Shown here: positions 7,180 to 13,860 of the stretch, piece by piece
Layout: each line of letters begins with the position of its first letter
Position numbering within the stretch: position 1 is the stretch's first letter
DNA from: Patescibacteria group bacterium
Lineage (GTDB): Bacteria; Patescibacteriota; JABMPQ01; JAHIRA01
DNA: 13,860 bases
Direction of reading: 5' to 3'
Assembly (NCBI GenBank): GCA_018818905.1
Contig: JAHIRA010000073.1
Coordinates: 1 to 13,860 of the forward strand
Program-made: the position numbers and the translations under genes
Notes under the pieces: model-generated
Database searches by the model: none
Told to the model about the DNA's origin: nothing
What the model saw: only the letters and a program-made list of their open reading frames with translations

Positions 7180-10124
7180 TCGTTAAGACTTCTTTCTCCA
7201 GATTTTCTTTTACTACCAGCAAGTGGTAGAGTGAAATAAAAGGATGATCCCTTGCCCTCTTCTGATTTGAACCAGGTCTCTCCACCAGAAAGATCAACAA
7301 TCATATTGGCTATATATAAACCCAAGCCCGTGCCTTCGGCCCTAACTTTGACAGCTTCATTGCTTCTATAAAACATTTCAAAAATACGAAGCTGTTCTTT
7401 CTTGGGAATACCAATACCCTTATCTTTAATCTGAATCTCAATAACTTTCTTTCTCTTTCTAGCCCTGATGGTAACTATATTCTTACGCCCTGGCTTAGAA
7501 TAGTCAACAGCATTTGTCACTAAATTCTCAATAATGTTTCTAACCAAGATTGGATCAACCTTAATTTCTGGTATTTTGTCAAGCTCATCAAACCTGATTT
7601 CACAATTATGTGCTTTGGCGTTGATTTGCTGATCTTCAATCACTAACTTAATTATATCGGTAATCTGAACTTTTTCTGGCTCAACTTTGACTCTTCTAGT
7701 TTCAAGACGAGAGACCTTGAGAAGATCATTGACCAAATTAATAAGTCTTTCATTTGATTCAAAAACTTGAGTCAAATAGTCTACTTGCTCAGAATTTAGT
7801 TTTCCGACCTCCCCTCCCAAAACCATTTCCAGAAGCCACTTAATAGCCGAAAGAGGCGTCCTAAGCTGATGAGAAGCAATAGACACAAAACCAGATTTCA
7901 TTCTAGCCACTTCTCTTTCCTTGGTAGCATCACGGATAATACCAACAGCTCCCACAACTTTGCCTTGGCTCATAATAGGTCCGGCACTTTCTGTCACAGG
8001 GATCTTAATCTTCTTTTTGGTGACCAGAAGAGTATTCTGACCAATGGAAGAGATTTCTCCAGATCGCAAAGTTTTTTCTATGAAGTCAACATCTGTTTCC
8101 TCACCAGTTTCAGATTCAAATCTTAGAATTTCTGAATACGGGGCTCCAACTGCGTCGCTTTCTTTAAAGCCAGACAATTCCTCGGCCATGGGATTGAAAA
8201 GAATAATTCTGCCAGCTACATCAGTCACAAACAAACCATCGCTAACACTACTAATAATTGCTTCTACTCGACGCTTACCTTGGGCAACATTGGTTTTCTC
8301 TTCCTGGACATCTTCCAGAATATTAAGAGTTGCCTCTTGTGATTCCTCTAGTTCATGAGTTTTTTCAAGAACCTCTCCAGTTCTTCTCTTAACTTCAAAA
8401 TCAGCGCCCTCTCTAGCTTTCTGCAAAGCCATAGCCATCTTATTAAAAGAATCTGCTAACTCCCCAATTTCATCTTTTGACTTAATCTTGACTCTAAATT
8501 CAAGATCACCATCTTCAATAATCTTAACACCACCTTGCAGTTTTTTTAATGGTTTGGAAATATTCCTGGCCACAAAATATCCAAGAGTCCCAACACCAAA
8601 CACAGCTATAGCCAAACAAAACAAGAATGCTATCAGTAGAGCGTCTTGATAAACAGAAAAATCCCTATCCTCGCTAGCTTCTGTTAAAACACACCAGTCA
8701 AGACTGGGAAGATACGAAGAAGAGCCGATAATACGTTCTGAGGATCCATCAGCCAATCTTCTCTTCTCTTTGTATGTCTCTCCTTCTTTTTTAGCCAAAC
8801 AAGCTCCCGCACTTTTACGTTCGATTGTTGCCTCAAAAGAATCTACTTTTTCACCCGATTCATAGCTAACAATGTCATTGTTTCTATCAACCAAATATAG
8901 TCTTTCTGCACTCCAAAGAGACTTTTCATCTTTTGTCACATTCAAAACTTGGTCCAGAGAAAGATCAAAAATTATCCCCCCAACAAGTCTCTCTTTGTCA
9001 AAAACCGGGAACAAAATATCAACTCCTAGCCCATCGTAACTTTCTGAATAATGAGCTTGTTTGTATATGATTTCTTGGCTCTCAATCAAAGCTTCAATTT
9101 CCTCTGGTTCAGGATCCACCTTTTTTTGGTCAGTGGAGGCCAAAATTTCACCTTTGTCATTAATTAGTGAAATTTTTTGATAAACTTCTCCTAAATCGAG
9201 ATATTGTTTGAATTCTGTGACAACCTTTTCCTTTTTTGAGACAAAAGCAATGTCATTTCTGTTAGCCTCCAAAAGTTCTTTTAGGCTGCTTGAATTTGCA
9301 ATTAACGCCACCTCTCTCTCATAGCTTTGCAGATACGACTCGATATCATTTGCCCTTGCATCAGAAGCCGCTGAGAGACTATTTTCTAACTGAGTATTAA
9401 AAATACTTTTAAAAGACGTGAAGATGACAGTGCCTCCGGCAAAAAGAATGATAAGGGTAAGAGCAAAAATTGACATTACAGTACTTGTTCCAATCTTTGA
9501 AGCTCCAATAGGCAGTCGATCAAACAGTATCTTGCCATCTTCTTTTCTCCTAAACCACAGTACAGAAAAAGCCAGAAGGGCATACCAAACTAGCAGTCCT
9601 ATTGGGGCTAGAGCCTCAACAAAAACTGACAGCATCAATCCCAACACAAGAAAGATTTGAGCAAGAACAAAAAGAAATATTTCTTTTTGACGAAATTTGA
9701 AGTAATAAGCTATAACCAGAAGATAGAAAAAAAAGCTTAGACTTATAATCATTACGGTATGAAAAATCTGAGCCTGTCTGAGCGTGAAAAATAACATCGT
9801 ACTGACTAGGATTATAGCAATGGAAATAATCATCATCACAACAGAAGATTTATCTTTTTCCATGCCAACATAATACACAAGCAAGAACACATTCAGGGCC
9901 AGTAGAGTAATAATCCCCCCCGCACCCGTGGCTATCTGAGTTAAAATTTGGGAATATGGAGACAACTCATGCATAAGCTGTGACCCAAGCACCAAGAAAT
10001 CAGTGCAAAAAGAAAAAAGCAACATAAAAACAGCCGCGTTTCTGCAATTTTTGTACTTATAAAACAGAACGACTATTAATGCAACCAGAAAGAATACTGA
10101 CAGTGCATAAAAAATAGCTGTCAT
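7176..10124 (-). CDS. Membrane sensor histidine kinase with N-terminal multi-span region, Cache-like sensor, HAMP and PAS domains
   Basis: A 982-residue sensor kinase. About seven hydrophobic spans fill residues 3-191. A further span (about 214-236) leads to an extracytoplasmic Cache-like domain (about 240-490, with ISLINDKGEILAS) and another span (about 494-517). HAMP follows (about 515-570, ending DEIGELADSFNKM), then a coiled coil (about 570-620) and a PAS domain (about 618-735). The HisKA helix carries SHQLRTPL with phospho-acceptor His752. The ATPase domain has an N box (NLVTNAVDYS, 867-876), G1 (DKGIGIP), F (IFEMFYRS) and G2 (GTGLGLYI). All catalytic boxes are intact, so it should autophosphorylate and pass phosphate to a response regulator; none is encoded in this window, and there is no fused receiver domain. 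It sits between mevalonate kinase (60-nt gap) and mvaD (4-nt overlap). The signal sensed is unknown; involvement with isoprenoid or envelope status is inferred from location only. Confidence 0.95.
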   Translation of the reverse strand: MTAIFYALSVFFLVALIVVLFYKYKNCRNAAVFMLLFSFCTDFLVLGSQLMHELSPYSQILTQIATGAGGIITLLALNVFLLVYYVGMEKDKSSVVMMIISIAIILVSTMLFFTLRQAQIFHTVMIISLSFFFYLLVIAYYFKFRQKEIFLFVLAQIFLVLGLMLSVFVEALAPIGLLVWYALLAFSVLWFRRKEDGKILFDRLPIGASKIGTSTVMSIFALTLIILFAGGTVIFTSFKSIFNTQLENSLSAASDARANDIESYLQSYEREVALIANSSSLKELLEANRNDIAFVSKKEKVVTEFKQYLDLGEVYQKISLINDKGEILASTDQKKVDPEPEEIEALIESQEIIYKQAHYSESYDGLGVDILFPVFDKERLVGGIIFDLSLDQVLNVTKDEKSLWSAERLYLVDRNNDIVSYESGEKVDSFEATIERKSAGACLAKKEGETYKEKRRLADGSSERIIGSSSYLPSLDWCVLTEASEDRDFSVYQDALLIAFLFCLAIAVFGVGTLGYFVARNISKPLKKLQGGVKIIEDGDLEFRVKIKSKDEIGELADSFNKMAMALQKAREGADFEVKRRTGEVLEKTHELEESQEATLNILEDVQEEKTNVAQGKRRVEAIISSVSDGLFVTDVAGRIILFNPMAEELSGFKESDAVGAPYSEILRFESETGEETDVDFIEKTLRSGEISSIGQNTLLVTKKKIKIPVTESAGPIMSQGKVVGAVGIIRDATKEREVARMKSGFVSIASHQLRTPLSAIKWLLEMVLGGEVGKLNSEQVDYLTQVFESNERLINLVNDLLKVSRLETRRVKVEPEKVQITDIIKLVIEDQQINAKAHNCEIRFDELDKIPEIKVDPILVRNIIENLVTNAVDYSKPGRKNIVTIRARKRKKVIEIQIKDKGIGIPKKEQLRIFEMFYRSNEAVKVRAEGTGLGLYIANMIVDLSGGETWFKSEEGKGSSFYFTLPLAGSKRKSGERSLNE

Positions 10125-10165
10125 TTAATTTGTTTTTCTTTTATCTTAACTAGAAGCTTGCCGAT

Positions 10166-10195
10166 ATCATAACACAAAAACGACTTACCGTCCAA
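10166..10195 (-). promoter_or_regulatory. Possible internal promoter upstream of the sensor histidine kinase
   Basis: On the minus strand TATGAT (10171-10166) is preceded by TGT, forming an extended -10 element that differs from TATAAT at one position. A weak -35 candidate TTGGAC (10195-10190) lies 18 bp upstream, inside the last codons of the mevalonate kinase gene. The start point would fall about 40 nt before the kinase ATG. The -10 is good and the -35 poor, so this is a moderate prediction. The rest of the 60-nt gap (10125-10184) shows no convincing hairpin. Confidence 0.38.
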
Positions 10196-11201
10196 GCAAA
10201 CCCCGGGCTCCCATCTTGATCTCGAAGTAGGGATATGGTTGTTTAGCCAAATACTCTAAGGCCTCGTCCCTCTGCTCATGGAACAACAGCATCATCCCTG
10301 ATTTTTCTCCCTTAGCCGTCCCAGCCCCAGTGATTTTTGCTGCCCCACCAATTTGTTGCATGTCTTGAAAGATTTTATCTGCCCTGGCAGTGGAAACGCC
10401 AATCTTTTGTAACAAAACCTGGTTTTGATTTATTAAGCTACCAACGTCCTTTCCAGAACCATCCTTGAGTGCGTGTGACAAGTTAGAAGTTGTCGTTTCA
10501 AAATTTCTCAGAAGTTGCTTTTTTCGTCTGTTATTTCTTGCAAAAAATTGTCTAACTTTATGCACAGATTCGGCTGTTGTCGAGGATGGTTTTCCGGTGC
10601 TAAGCAGGAAGAAATTGCTACCAAACGACCTTCTGATTTCTTTTTGAAGAATCGTTTTTCGTTTCCTGTTTCTGTACCACAACACCCCACCACGAAGAAT
10701 AGCCTCTTGATCTACACCCGAAGGACGACCATGAAAATATGACTCCGTCTTGTAGATAATTTGCCTCACATCAGAAGCCACAGCTTTCTTTTGATACAGA
10801 GTAAAAAGACCCTTGGCCAAACCGCCTACTAGTGAAGCTGAGTGACCCAAGCCGGATCCAGGTGGAACTAAAGTTTTTATGTTTATTGTGGCTCCATATT
10901 GGGGAACAACCTGAAGCTTGCTCAATATTTCTCCAATAACAAGGCCAAGGCCTGCTTTCTTAAATCTCGTCTGACCGGCCCCTTTTTGCTTGTACGCCTC
11001 AAGTTCCGAGATGCCTTCATCAATGGAGACTTTGTATTGATCTTGATTGATTCTAATATGAAACTCTTTGGCCCGAAGGGCAGAAAAGGAAAAAGTATTG
11101 CCCAGGTCAACAGCCGCCACCAAAGCAGGTGCTCCATAAACCACCGCATGTTCACCCGAAATAATAACTTTGCCTGGTACTTCAAGAGTTATCTTGGCCA
11201 T
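10185..11201 (-). CDS. Mevalonate kinase (GHMP family) with altered glycine-rich motifs
   Basis: Phosphorylates mevalonate to 5-phosphomevalonate. The N-terminus PGKVIISGEHAVVYG (9-23) is highly diagnostic, and HGRPSGVDQ carries the catalytic Asp164. The ATP loop reads PPGSGLGHSAS (113-123): the first serine of the usual GLGSSA is His120, while the second, metal-binding serine is retained (Ser121). The C-terminal motif, normally GAGGGG, reads TGAGTAKGEKSG (291-302), losing part of the glycine run. The frame continues with a plausible GHMP C-terminal strand, so this looks like divergence and not a frameshift. The length of 338 residues is normal. The ATG at 11201 lies inside the isomerase gene, overlapping it by 20 nt. 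It is the only mevalonate kinase candidate here, and the other kinase steps are assigned elsewhere, so the role is well supported despite the odd motifs. Confidence 0.9.
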   Translation of the reverse strand: MAKITLEVPGKVIISGEHAVVYGAPALVAAVDLGNTFSFSALRAKEFHIRINQDQYKVSIDEGISELEAYKQKGAGQTRFKKAGLGLVIGEILSKLQVVPQYGATINIKTLVPPGSGLGHSASLVGGLAKGLFTLYQKKAVASDVRQIIYKTESYFHGRPSGVDQEAILRGGVLWYRNRKRKTILQKEIRRSFGSNFFLLSTGKPSSTTAESVHKVRQFFARNNRRKKQLLRNFETTTSNLSHALKDGSGKDVGSLINQNQVLLQKIGVSTARADKIFQDMQQIGGAAKITGAGTAKGEKSGMMLLFHEQRDEALEYLAKQPYPYFEIKMGARGLLGR

Positions 11202-12207
11202 GATAAAAAATTTCTTTTTGCGCTAGTTCTTTAATATTTTTGGCTCCGACACAAAACATTGCTACTTTTAGTTCTAGCTGATATTGCTTGATTAAATTCT
11301 CGACCGCCAGCGAGGAAACAAGTGATTTTTCCAAAAACGGCAAGCCAATAGTTGCCATTTCTGCTCCCAAGGCAATAGCCTTGGCAATATCAAGACCACT
11401 TCTGAGACCGCCACCAGCAATGATTTTAATTCCACTAACTTTTGAACACTCAGAAATCGCCTCTGGAGTCGGGATACCCCATGAAGAAAAAATATTTCCT
11501 AGTCTTCTTAGACTTTTTTTGTTTCCCCTCTCACCTTCAATATATGACCAAGTGCATCCTCCCTTACCCGAAACATCAATCCATTTTATGCCAGCTTTCT
11601 TTAACTGTCTAGTAACGCTCTGTGAAATACCAGCCCCAGTTTCTTTAATCAATAAAGGCTTCTGGCAAGCTGCTACTGCTTTCTGGATCTTGGGTAGAAT
11701 TTGTTTGAAATTCGTATTTCCTTCTTCCTGTACAACTTCTTGCAAAGGATTGAGATGTAAAAAAAGACCATCGGCCTCGATTAGATCTATAGCTTTTCTA
11801 ATATCCGCTATAGTAACTCCATAATTCAGATTAACTGCCCCTAGATTTCCCAAAAGAGGAATGCTTTTGGCAAAGCGACGGACTTGAAAAGATGATAGGC
11901 TCCTGTCTTTTTCCAACAAGACTCGCTCAGAACCAAGAGCCAGAGCAATTTTTTTCTTCTCTGAGGCCAGGGCTAGATTCTTGTTTATTCTTGAAGCTTG
12001 CTTCATCCCCCCTGTCATAGAGGAAATCAGTAGCGGGAAAGAAATATTCTTTGACAAGAAAATGGTCGAGGTGTCTATATCATTAAAATCAACCTCTGGT
12101 AGAGCAACGTGCTCAAATTCATAGTCGTCAAAAAAATTTCTGTTTTTTTCTACAGACTGATTGAGACAGATATTAAGATGATCCTTTTTTCTCTTTGCAA
12201 TGCTCAT
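11182..12207 (-). CDS. fni: Type 2 isopentenyl-diphosphate delta-isomerase (FMN-dependent)
   Basis: Interconverts isopentenyl and dimethylallyl diphosphate, using reduced FMN on a TIM barrel. Family motifs in order: RKKDHLNI near the N-terminus (6-13), SSMTGG (62-67), HLNPLQE (151-157) followed by the Gln160/Glu162 pair in VQEEGN, LIKETGAG (186-193), DVSGKGG (211-217) and the FMN phosphate-binding AGGGLRSG (264-271). The 341-residue length is normal. Usual family members have PEG where this one has EEG; the catalytic Gln and the following Glu remain. Its ATG shares one base with the TAA stop of the undecaprenyl diphosphate synthase gene (TAATG at 12207), and its 3' end overlaps the mevalonate kinase gene by 20 nt. 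It is unrelated to the metal-dependent type 1 isomerase. Type 2 enzymes are common in archaea and in bacteria using mevalonate. Confidence 0.95.
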   Translation of the reverse strand: MSIAKRKKDHLNICLNQSVEKNRNFFDDYEFEHVALPEVDFNDIDTSTIFLSKNISFPLLISSMTGGMKQASRINKNLALASEKKKIALALGSERVLLEKDRSLSSFQVRRFAKSIPLLGNLGAVNLNYGVTIADIRKAIDLIEADGLFLHLNPLQEVVQEEGNTNFKQILPKIQKAVAACQKPLLIKETGAGISQSVTRQLKKAGIKWIDVSGKGGCTWSYIEGERGNKKSLRRLGNIFSSWGIPTPEAISECSKVSGIKIIAGGGLRSGLDIAKAIALGAEMATIGLPFLEKSLVSSLAVENLIKQYQLELKVAMFCVGAKNIKELAQKEIFYHGQDNS

Positions 12208-12908
12208 TATTTTCCAAAGCGACGTTTCCTTCTTTGAAACTCACAAATAGCCCGATCAAAATCATTTGGCCTAAAATCCGGCCACAAGACATCCGAAAAA
12301 TAAAGTTCGCTATAGCAAGCCTGCCACACCAAGAAATTTGACAATCGATATTCTCCCCCGGTTCTAATAATCAGATCCGGATCAGTATCGCCATTGGTGT
12401 CAAGATTTTTTGAGACTAGCTCCTCATTAATTTCAGCCACGTCTTTTTTTTGCGTCATGATTCTCTTGAAAGCCTCAACTATTTCTGGACGTCCACCATA
12501 ATTAAGAGCGATATTTAGCTTAATCCTTTCATTTTTCTTTAACAAATTCTTGGTTTTACTAATCGCCAATTGCAAATCTTCTGGAAAAACTTTGACATTA
12601 CCAATTACGCCCAGCTTGGCTCCTCTATCAAACAAATCTTTTCTTTTCTTGATAATAAAATATTTTATCAACCGCATTAAGTCATTAACCTCTTTTTTGG
12701 TGCGATTGAATCTGTTTTCTGAAGAAAAGGCATAAACTGTCAATGTTTTGACTCCCAAGTCTCCCGCCCGCTCCAGAATACCCTCAAGGGCAGAGGCACC
12801 TCGACGGTGTCCCTCAACTCGCGGCAACTTGTGTTGCCTAGCCCAGCGGCGATTACCATCCATAATGATAGCCACGTGTCCTGGTATTTTTTCTTTCTCG
12901 ATATTCAT
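12207..12908 (-). CDS. uppS: Undecaprenyl (cis-polyprenyl) diphosphate synthase
   Basis: Adds isopentenyl units in cis configuration to an allylic primer, making the long polyprenyl diphosphate that becomes the lipid carrier for peptidoglycan and surface sugars. Hallmarks: HVAIIMDGNRRWA with catalytic Asp17, GHRRGA (33-38), TVYAFSSENRFNR (57-69), NYGGRPEI (136-143), IIRTGGEYRLSNF (180-192) and the C-terminal ELYFSDVLWPDF (201-212). I chose the ATG at 12908 (233 residues) because the catalytic motif then begins near residue 11, as is usual. An in-frame GTG at 12953 would add 15 residues and start 7 nt after the prenyl synthase stop; it cannot be excluded. The stop overlaps the isomerase ATG by one base. 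Product chain length cannot be read from sequence alone. Confidence 0.94.
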   Translation of the reverse strand: MNIEKEKIPGHVAIIMDGNRRWARQHKLPRVEGHRRGASALEGILERAGDLGVKTLTVYAFSSENRFNRTKKEVNDLMRLIKYFIIKKRKDLFDRGAKLGVIGNVKVFPEDLQLAISKTKNLLKKNERIKLNIALNYGGRPEIVEAFKRIMTQKKDVAEINEELVSKNLDTNGDTDPDLIIRTGGEYRLSNFLVWQACYSELYFSDVLWPDFRPNDFDRAICEFQRRKRRFGK

Positions 12909-12960
12909 AATTGAGTCTAATTCTAAAGCGTTCCTAGAATAGGTCAAATTCACTTAATTG

Positions 12961-13860
12961 TCAAAGGTTTCTTTCGACGATATAAGAAGCCATATTTTGA
13001 AGTCTACTTTTGGTCTTTTGACCATAAGAAGTCTTGGCCAACTTCAGTAAGGCTTCATCTAGGTAATCCTTGGCCAAATCTTCTGAAACTTTTTTGGCTC
13101 CAGTCTCAATTAGTATTTTTCTAAACACCGCCAAATCATGGCGATTTACTTTTCTTTTGGCCAGTAATTTTTGGAACTCTTGTTTCTCTTGCCCGTGCAA
13201 ATTTTTCTCGGCTTCAAGAGTTAGGTATGTTTGCTTCCCTTCAGCCAAATCTGATTCAGCCGGCTTGCCAAGCTTGTCTGTCTCAGCAAAAGCTCCTAGC
13301 AAATCATCAACGATTTGGAAAGCTAGCCCCAGGGGAATAGCAAAATTACTTATCTTCTTTATTTCTGCTGAACTTGCGCCAGCCAAAATAGCTCCACCAC
13401 AAAGCGGCGTCTCGAGAGTGTACTTGGCTGTTTTATAAAGATGAATCCTTTCCACTTCAGCGCGGCTAACTTTCTTTTTGGATGAACTCTCTAGATCAAT
13501 AAATTGACCGTAAGCAGTTTCGACTATTTTTTGATTGTAATAGGAAATAAGTTCCAAAAGTCTCTGACTGCCAAAATGTCCTTTGGCCACCTCAACCATT
13601 GAAACATGCGCCAAAATTATTCCTCCTAGAATACCGTTAGAAATTCCATGTAGCCTCAGCTCTTCTTTGGCTGTTCCATATCTTCTAGCGAGGCGCTTTT
13701 CTTCTTGCACATGGACAGTCGGTACCCCATGTCTGAGATCACTATTATCCATGATGTCGTCAAGCATCAACAGTTCGGCATGAACAAGTTCAGCAAAAGT
13801 CGAAACTCTGATCAAGTCTTTATTAGCCCGGGAGAATCCTTTGTAGCTTTCACAAAAAAG
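12961..13860 (-). CDS. trans-Polyprenyl diphosphate synthase (FPP/GGPP synthase family), 5' end cut by the right edge
   Basis: Condenses IPP with DMAPP or other allylic diphosphates to make the trans primer (C15-C20 or longer) used by the cis-prenyltransferase downstream. The frame is open to the window edge, so 299 residues are visible and the N-terminus is missing. The codon at 13815 is TTG with 15 sense codons before it, so it is not the real start. The first Asp-rich motif is DDIMD (13761-13747), followed by DLRHGVPTVH. The second is DDLLG in QIVDDLLGAF (Asp pair near 13308-13303), followed by GKPAESDLAEGKQT. GQFIDLE and a KTAKYTLETPLCGGA stretch lie between them. No aromatic residue stands 4-5 positions before the first Asp-rich motif, which weakly favours C20 or longer over C15. 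It is the first visible gene of the cluster, ending 52 nt before the chosen uppS ATG. Confidence 0.92.
   Translation of the reverse strand, partial: LFCESYKGFSRANKDLIRVSTFAELVHAELLMLDDIMDNSDLRHGVPTVHVQEEKRLARRYGTAKEELRLHGISNGILGGIILAHVSMVEVAKGHFGSQRLLELISYYNQKIVETAYGQFIDLESSSKKKVSRAEVERIHLYKTAKYTLETPLCGGAILAGASSAEIKKISNFAIPLGLAFQIVDDLLGAFAETDKLGKPAESDLAEGKQTYLTLEAEKNLHGQEKQEFQKLLAKRKVNRHDLAVFRKILIETGAKKVSEDLAKDYLDEALLKLAKTSYGQKTKSRLQNMASYIVERNL

Noticed and set aside
10140..10190. Possible terminator after the mevalonate kinase gene (GAC/GTC stem before a run of five T)
   Set aside because: The stem is only 3 bp and the T run short. The same bases fit better as a promoter -10 region, and a terminator here would cut the pathway in two.
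10296..10331. Frameshift or assembly error explaining the missing glycine motif in mevalonate kinase
   Set aside because: The frame continues smoothly into a typical C-terminal strand and helix, and the total length is normal, so any change is in frame. True divergence is simpler.
11288..11824. Plus-strand open frame of 178 codons opposite the isomerase gene
   Set aside because: It lies entirely antisense to a well-supported enzyme with all family motifs, its translation is low-complexity and matches no family I recognise, and no promoter or ribosome binding site precedes it.
1223..13860. TGA recoding to glycine (code 25) as in Gracilibacteria/Absconditabacteria
   Set aside because: TGA terminates five genes here (DUF35, mvaD, histidine kinase, isomerase and prenyl synthase) at family-appropriate lengths, three of them at overlapping or near-adjacent gene junctions.
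1..13860. CRISPR arrays, insertion sequences, tRNA or rRNA genes
   Set aside because: No direct repeats with spacers, no transposase, no inverted terminal repeats and no RNA gene signature were seen; coding genes fill nearly the whole window.

Overview
All recognisable genes lie on the minus strand, so transcription runs from the right edge to the left. The window is dominated by one tightly packed gene cluster encoding a complete mevalonate route, from acetyl-CoA to isopentenyl/dimethylallyl diphosphate, followed by chain elongation to long polyprenyl diphosphates. The enzyme mix points to a bacterium: a bacterial-type undecaprenyl diphosphate synthase, a hybrid histidine kinase architecture typical of bacteria, and a mannose-1-phosphate guanylyltransferase. 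However, the first three mevalonate steps use archaeal-style proteins (archaeal-type HMG-CoA synthase, SCP2-like thiolase, DUF35 zinc-ribbon/OB-fold partner) and a class I HMG-CoA reductase. Together with the compact layout, the moderate GC content (about 40-45% judged by eye) and the scarcity of Shine-Dalgarno motifs, this fits a Candidate Phyla Radiation (Patescibacteria) genome or another uncultured bacterium that relies on mevalonate. That lineage call is inference. TGA is used as an ordinary stop at several genes, which argues against the code-25 groups (Gracilibacteria/Absconditabacteria).

Layout in transcription order: polyprenyl diphosphate synthase (cut by the right edge, 13860-12961), undecaprenyl diphosphate synthase (12908-12207), type 2 IPP isomerase (12207-11182), mevalonate kinase (11201-10185), a 982-residue membrane sensor histidine kinase (10124-7176), diphosphomevalonate decarboxylase (7179-6184), phosphomevalonate kinase (6181-5072), class I HMG-CoA reductase (5056-3815), HMG-CoA synthase (3811-2768), acetoacetyl-CoA thiolase (2748-1612) and its DUF35 partner (1612-1223). 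After a 101-bp gap with a good promoter-like sequence come mannose-1-phosphate guanylyltransferase (1121-39) and the first 11 codons of a further gene at the left edge (35-1). There is no gene-free stretch longer than about 100 bp.

How the genes work together: thiolase, DUF35 protein and HMG-CoA synthase would form the known archaeal-type complex making HMG-CoA. HMG-CoA reductase makes mevalonate. Mevalonate kinase, phosphomevalonate kinase and the decarboxylase make IPP by the classical (eukaryotic/bacterial) lower branch, and the FMN isomerase balances IPP and DMAPP. The two prenyltransferases build an allylic primer and then the long cis-polyprenyl lipid carrier used for envelope sugars. 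GDP-mannose from the guanylyltransferase is a plausible sugar donor for that carrier. The most unusual element is the histidine kinase, inserted between mevalonate kinase and the decarboxylase and overlapping the decarboxylase start by 4 nt, with no response regulator in view.
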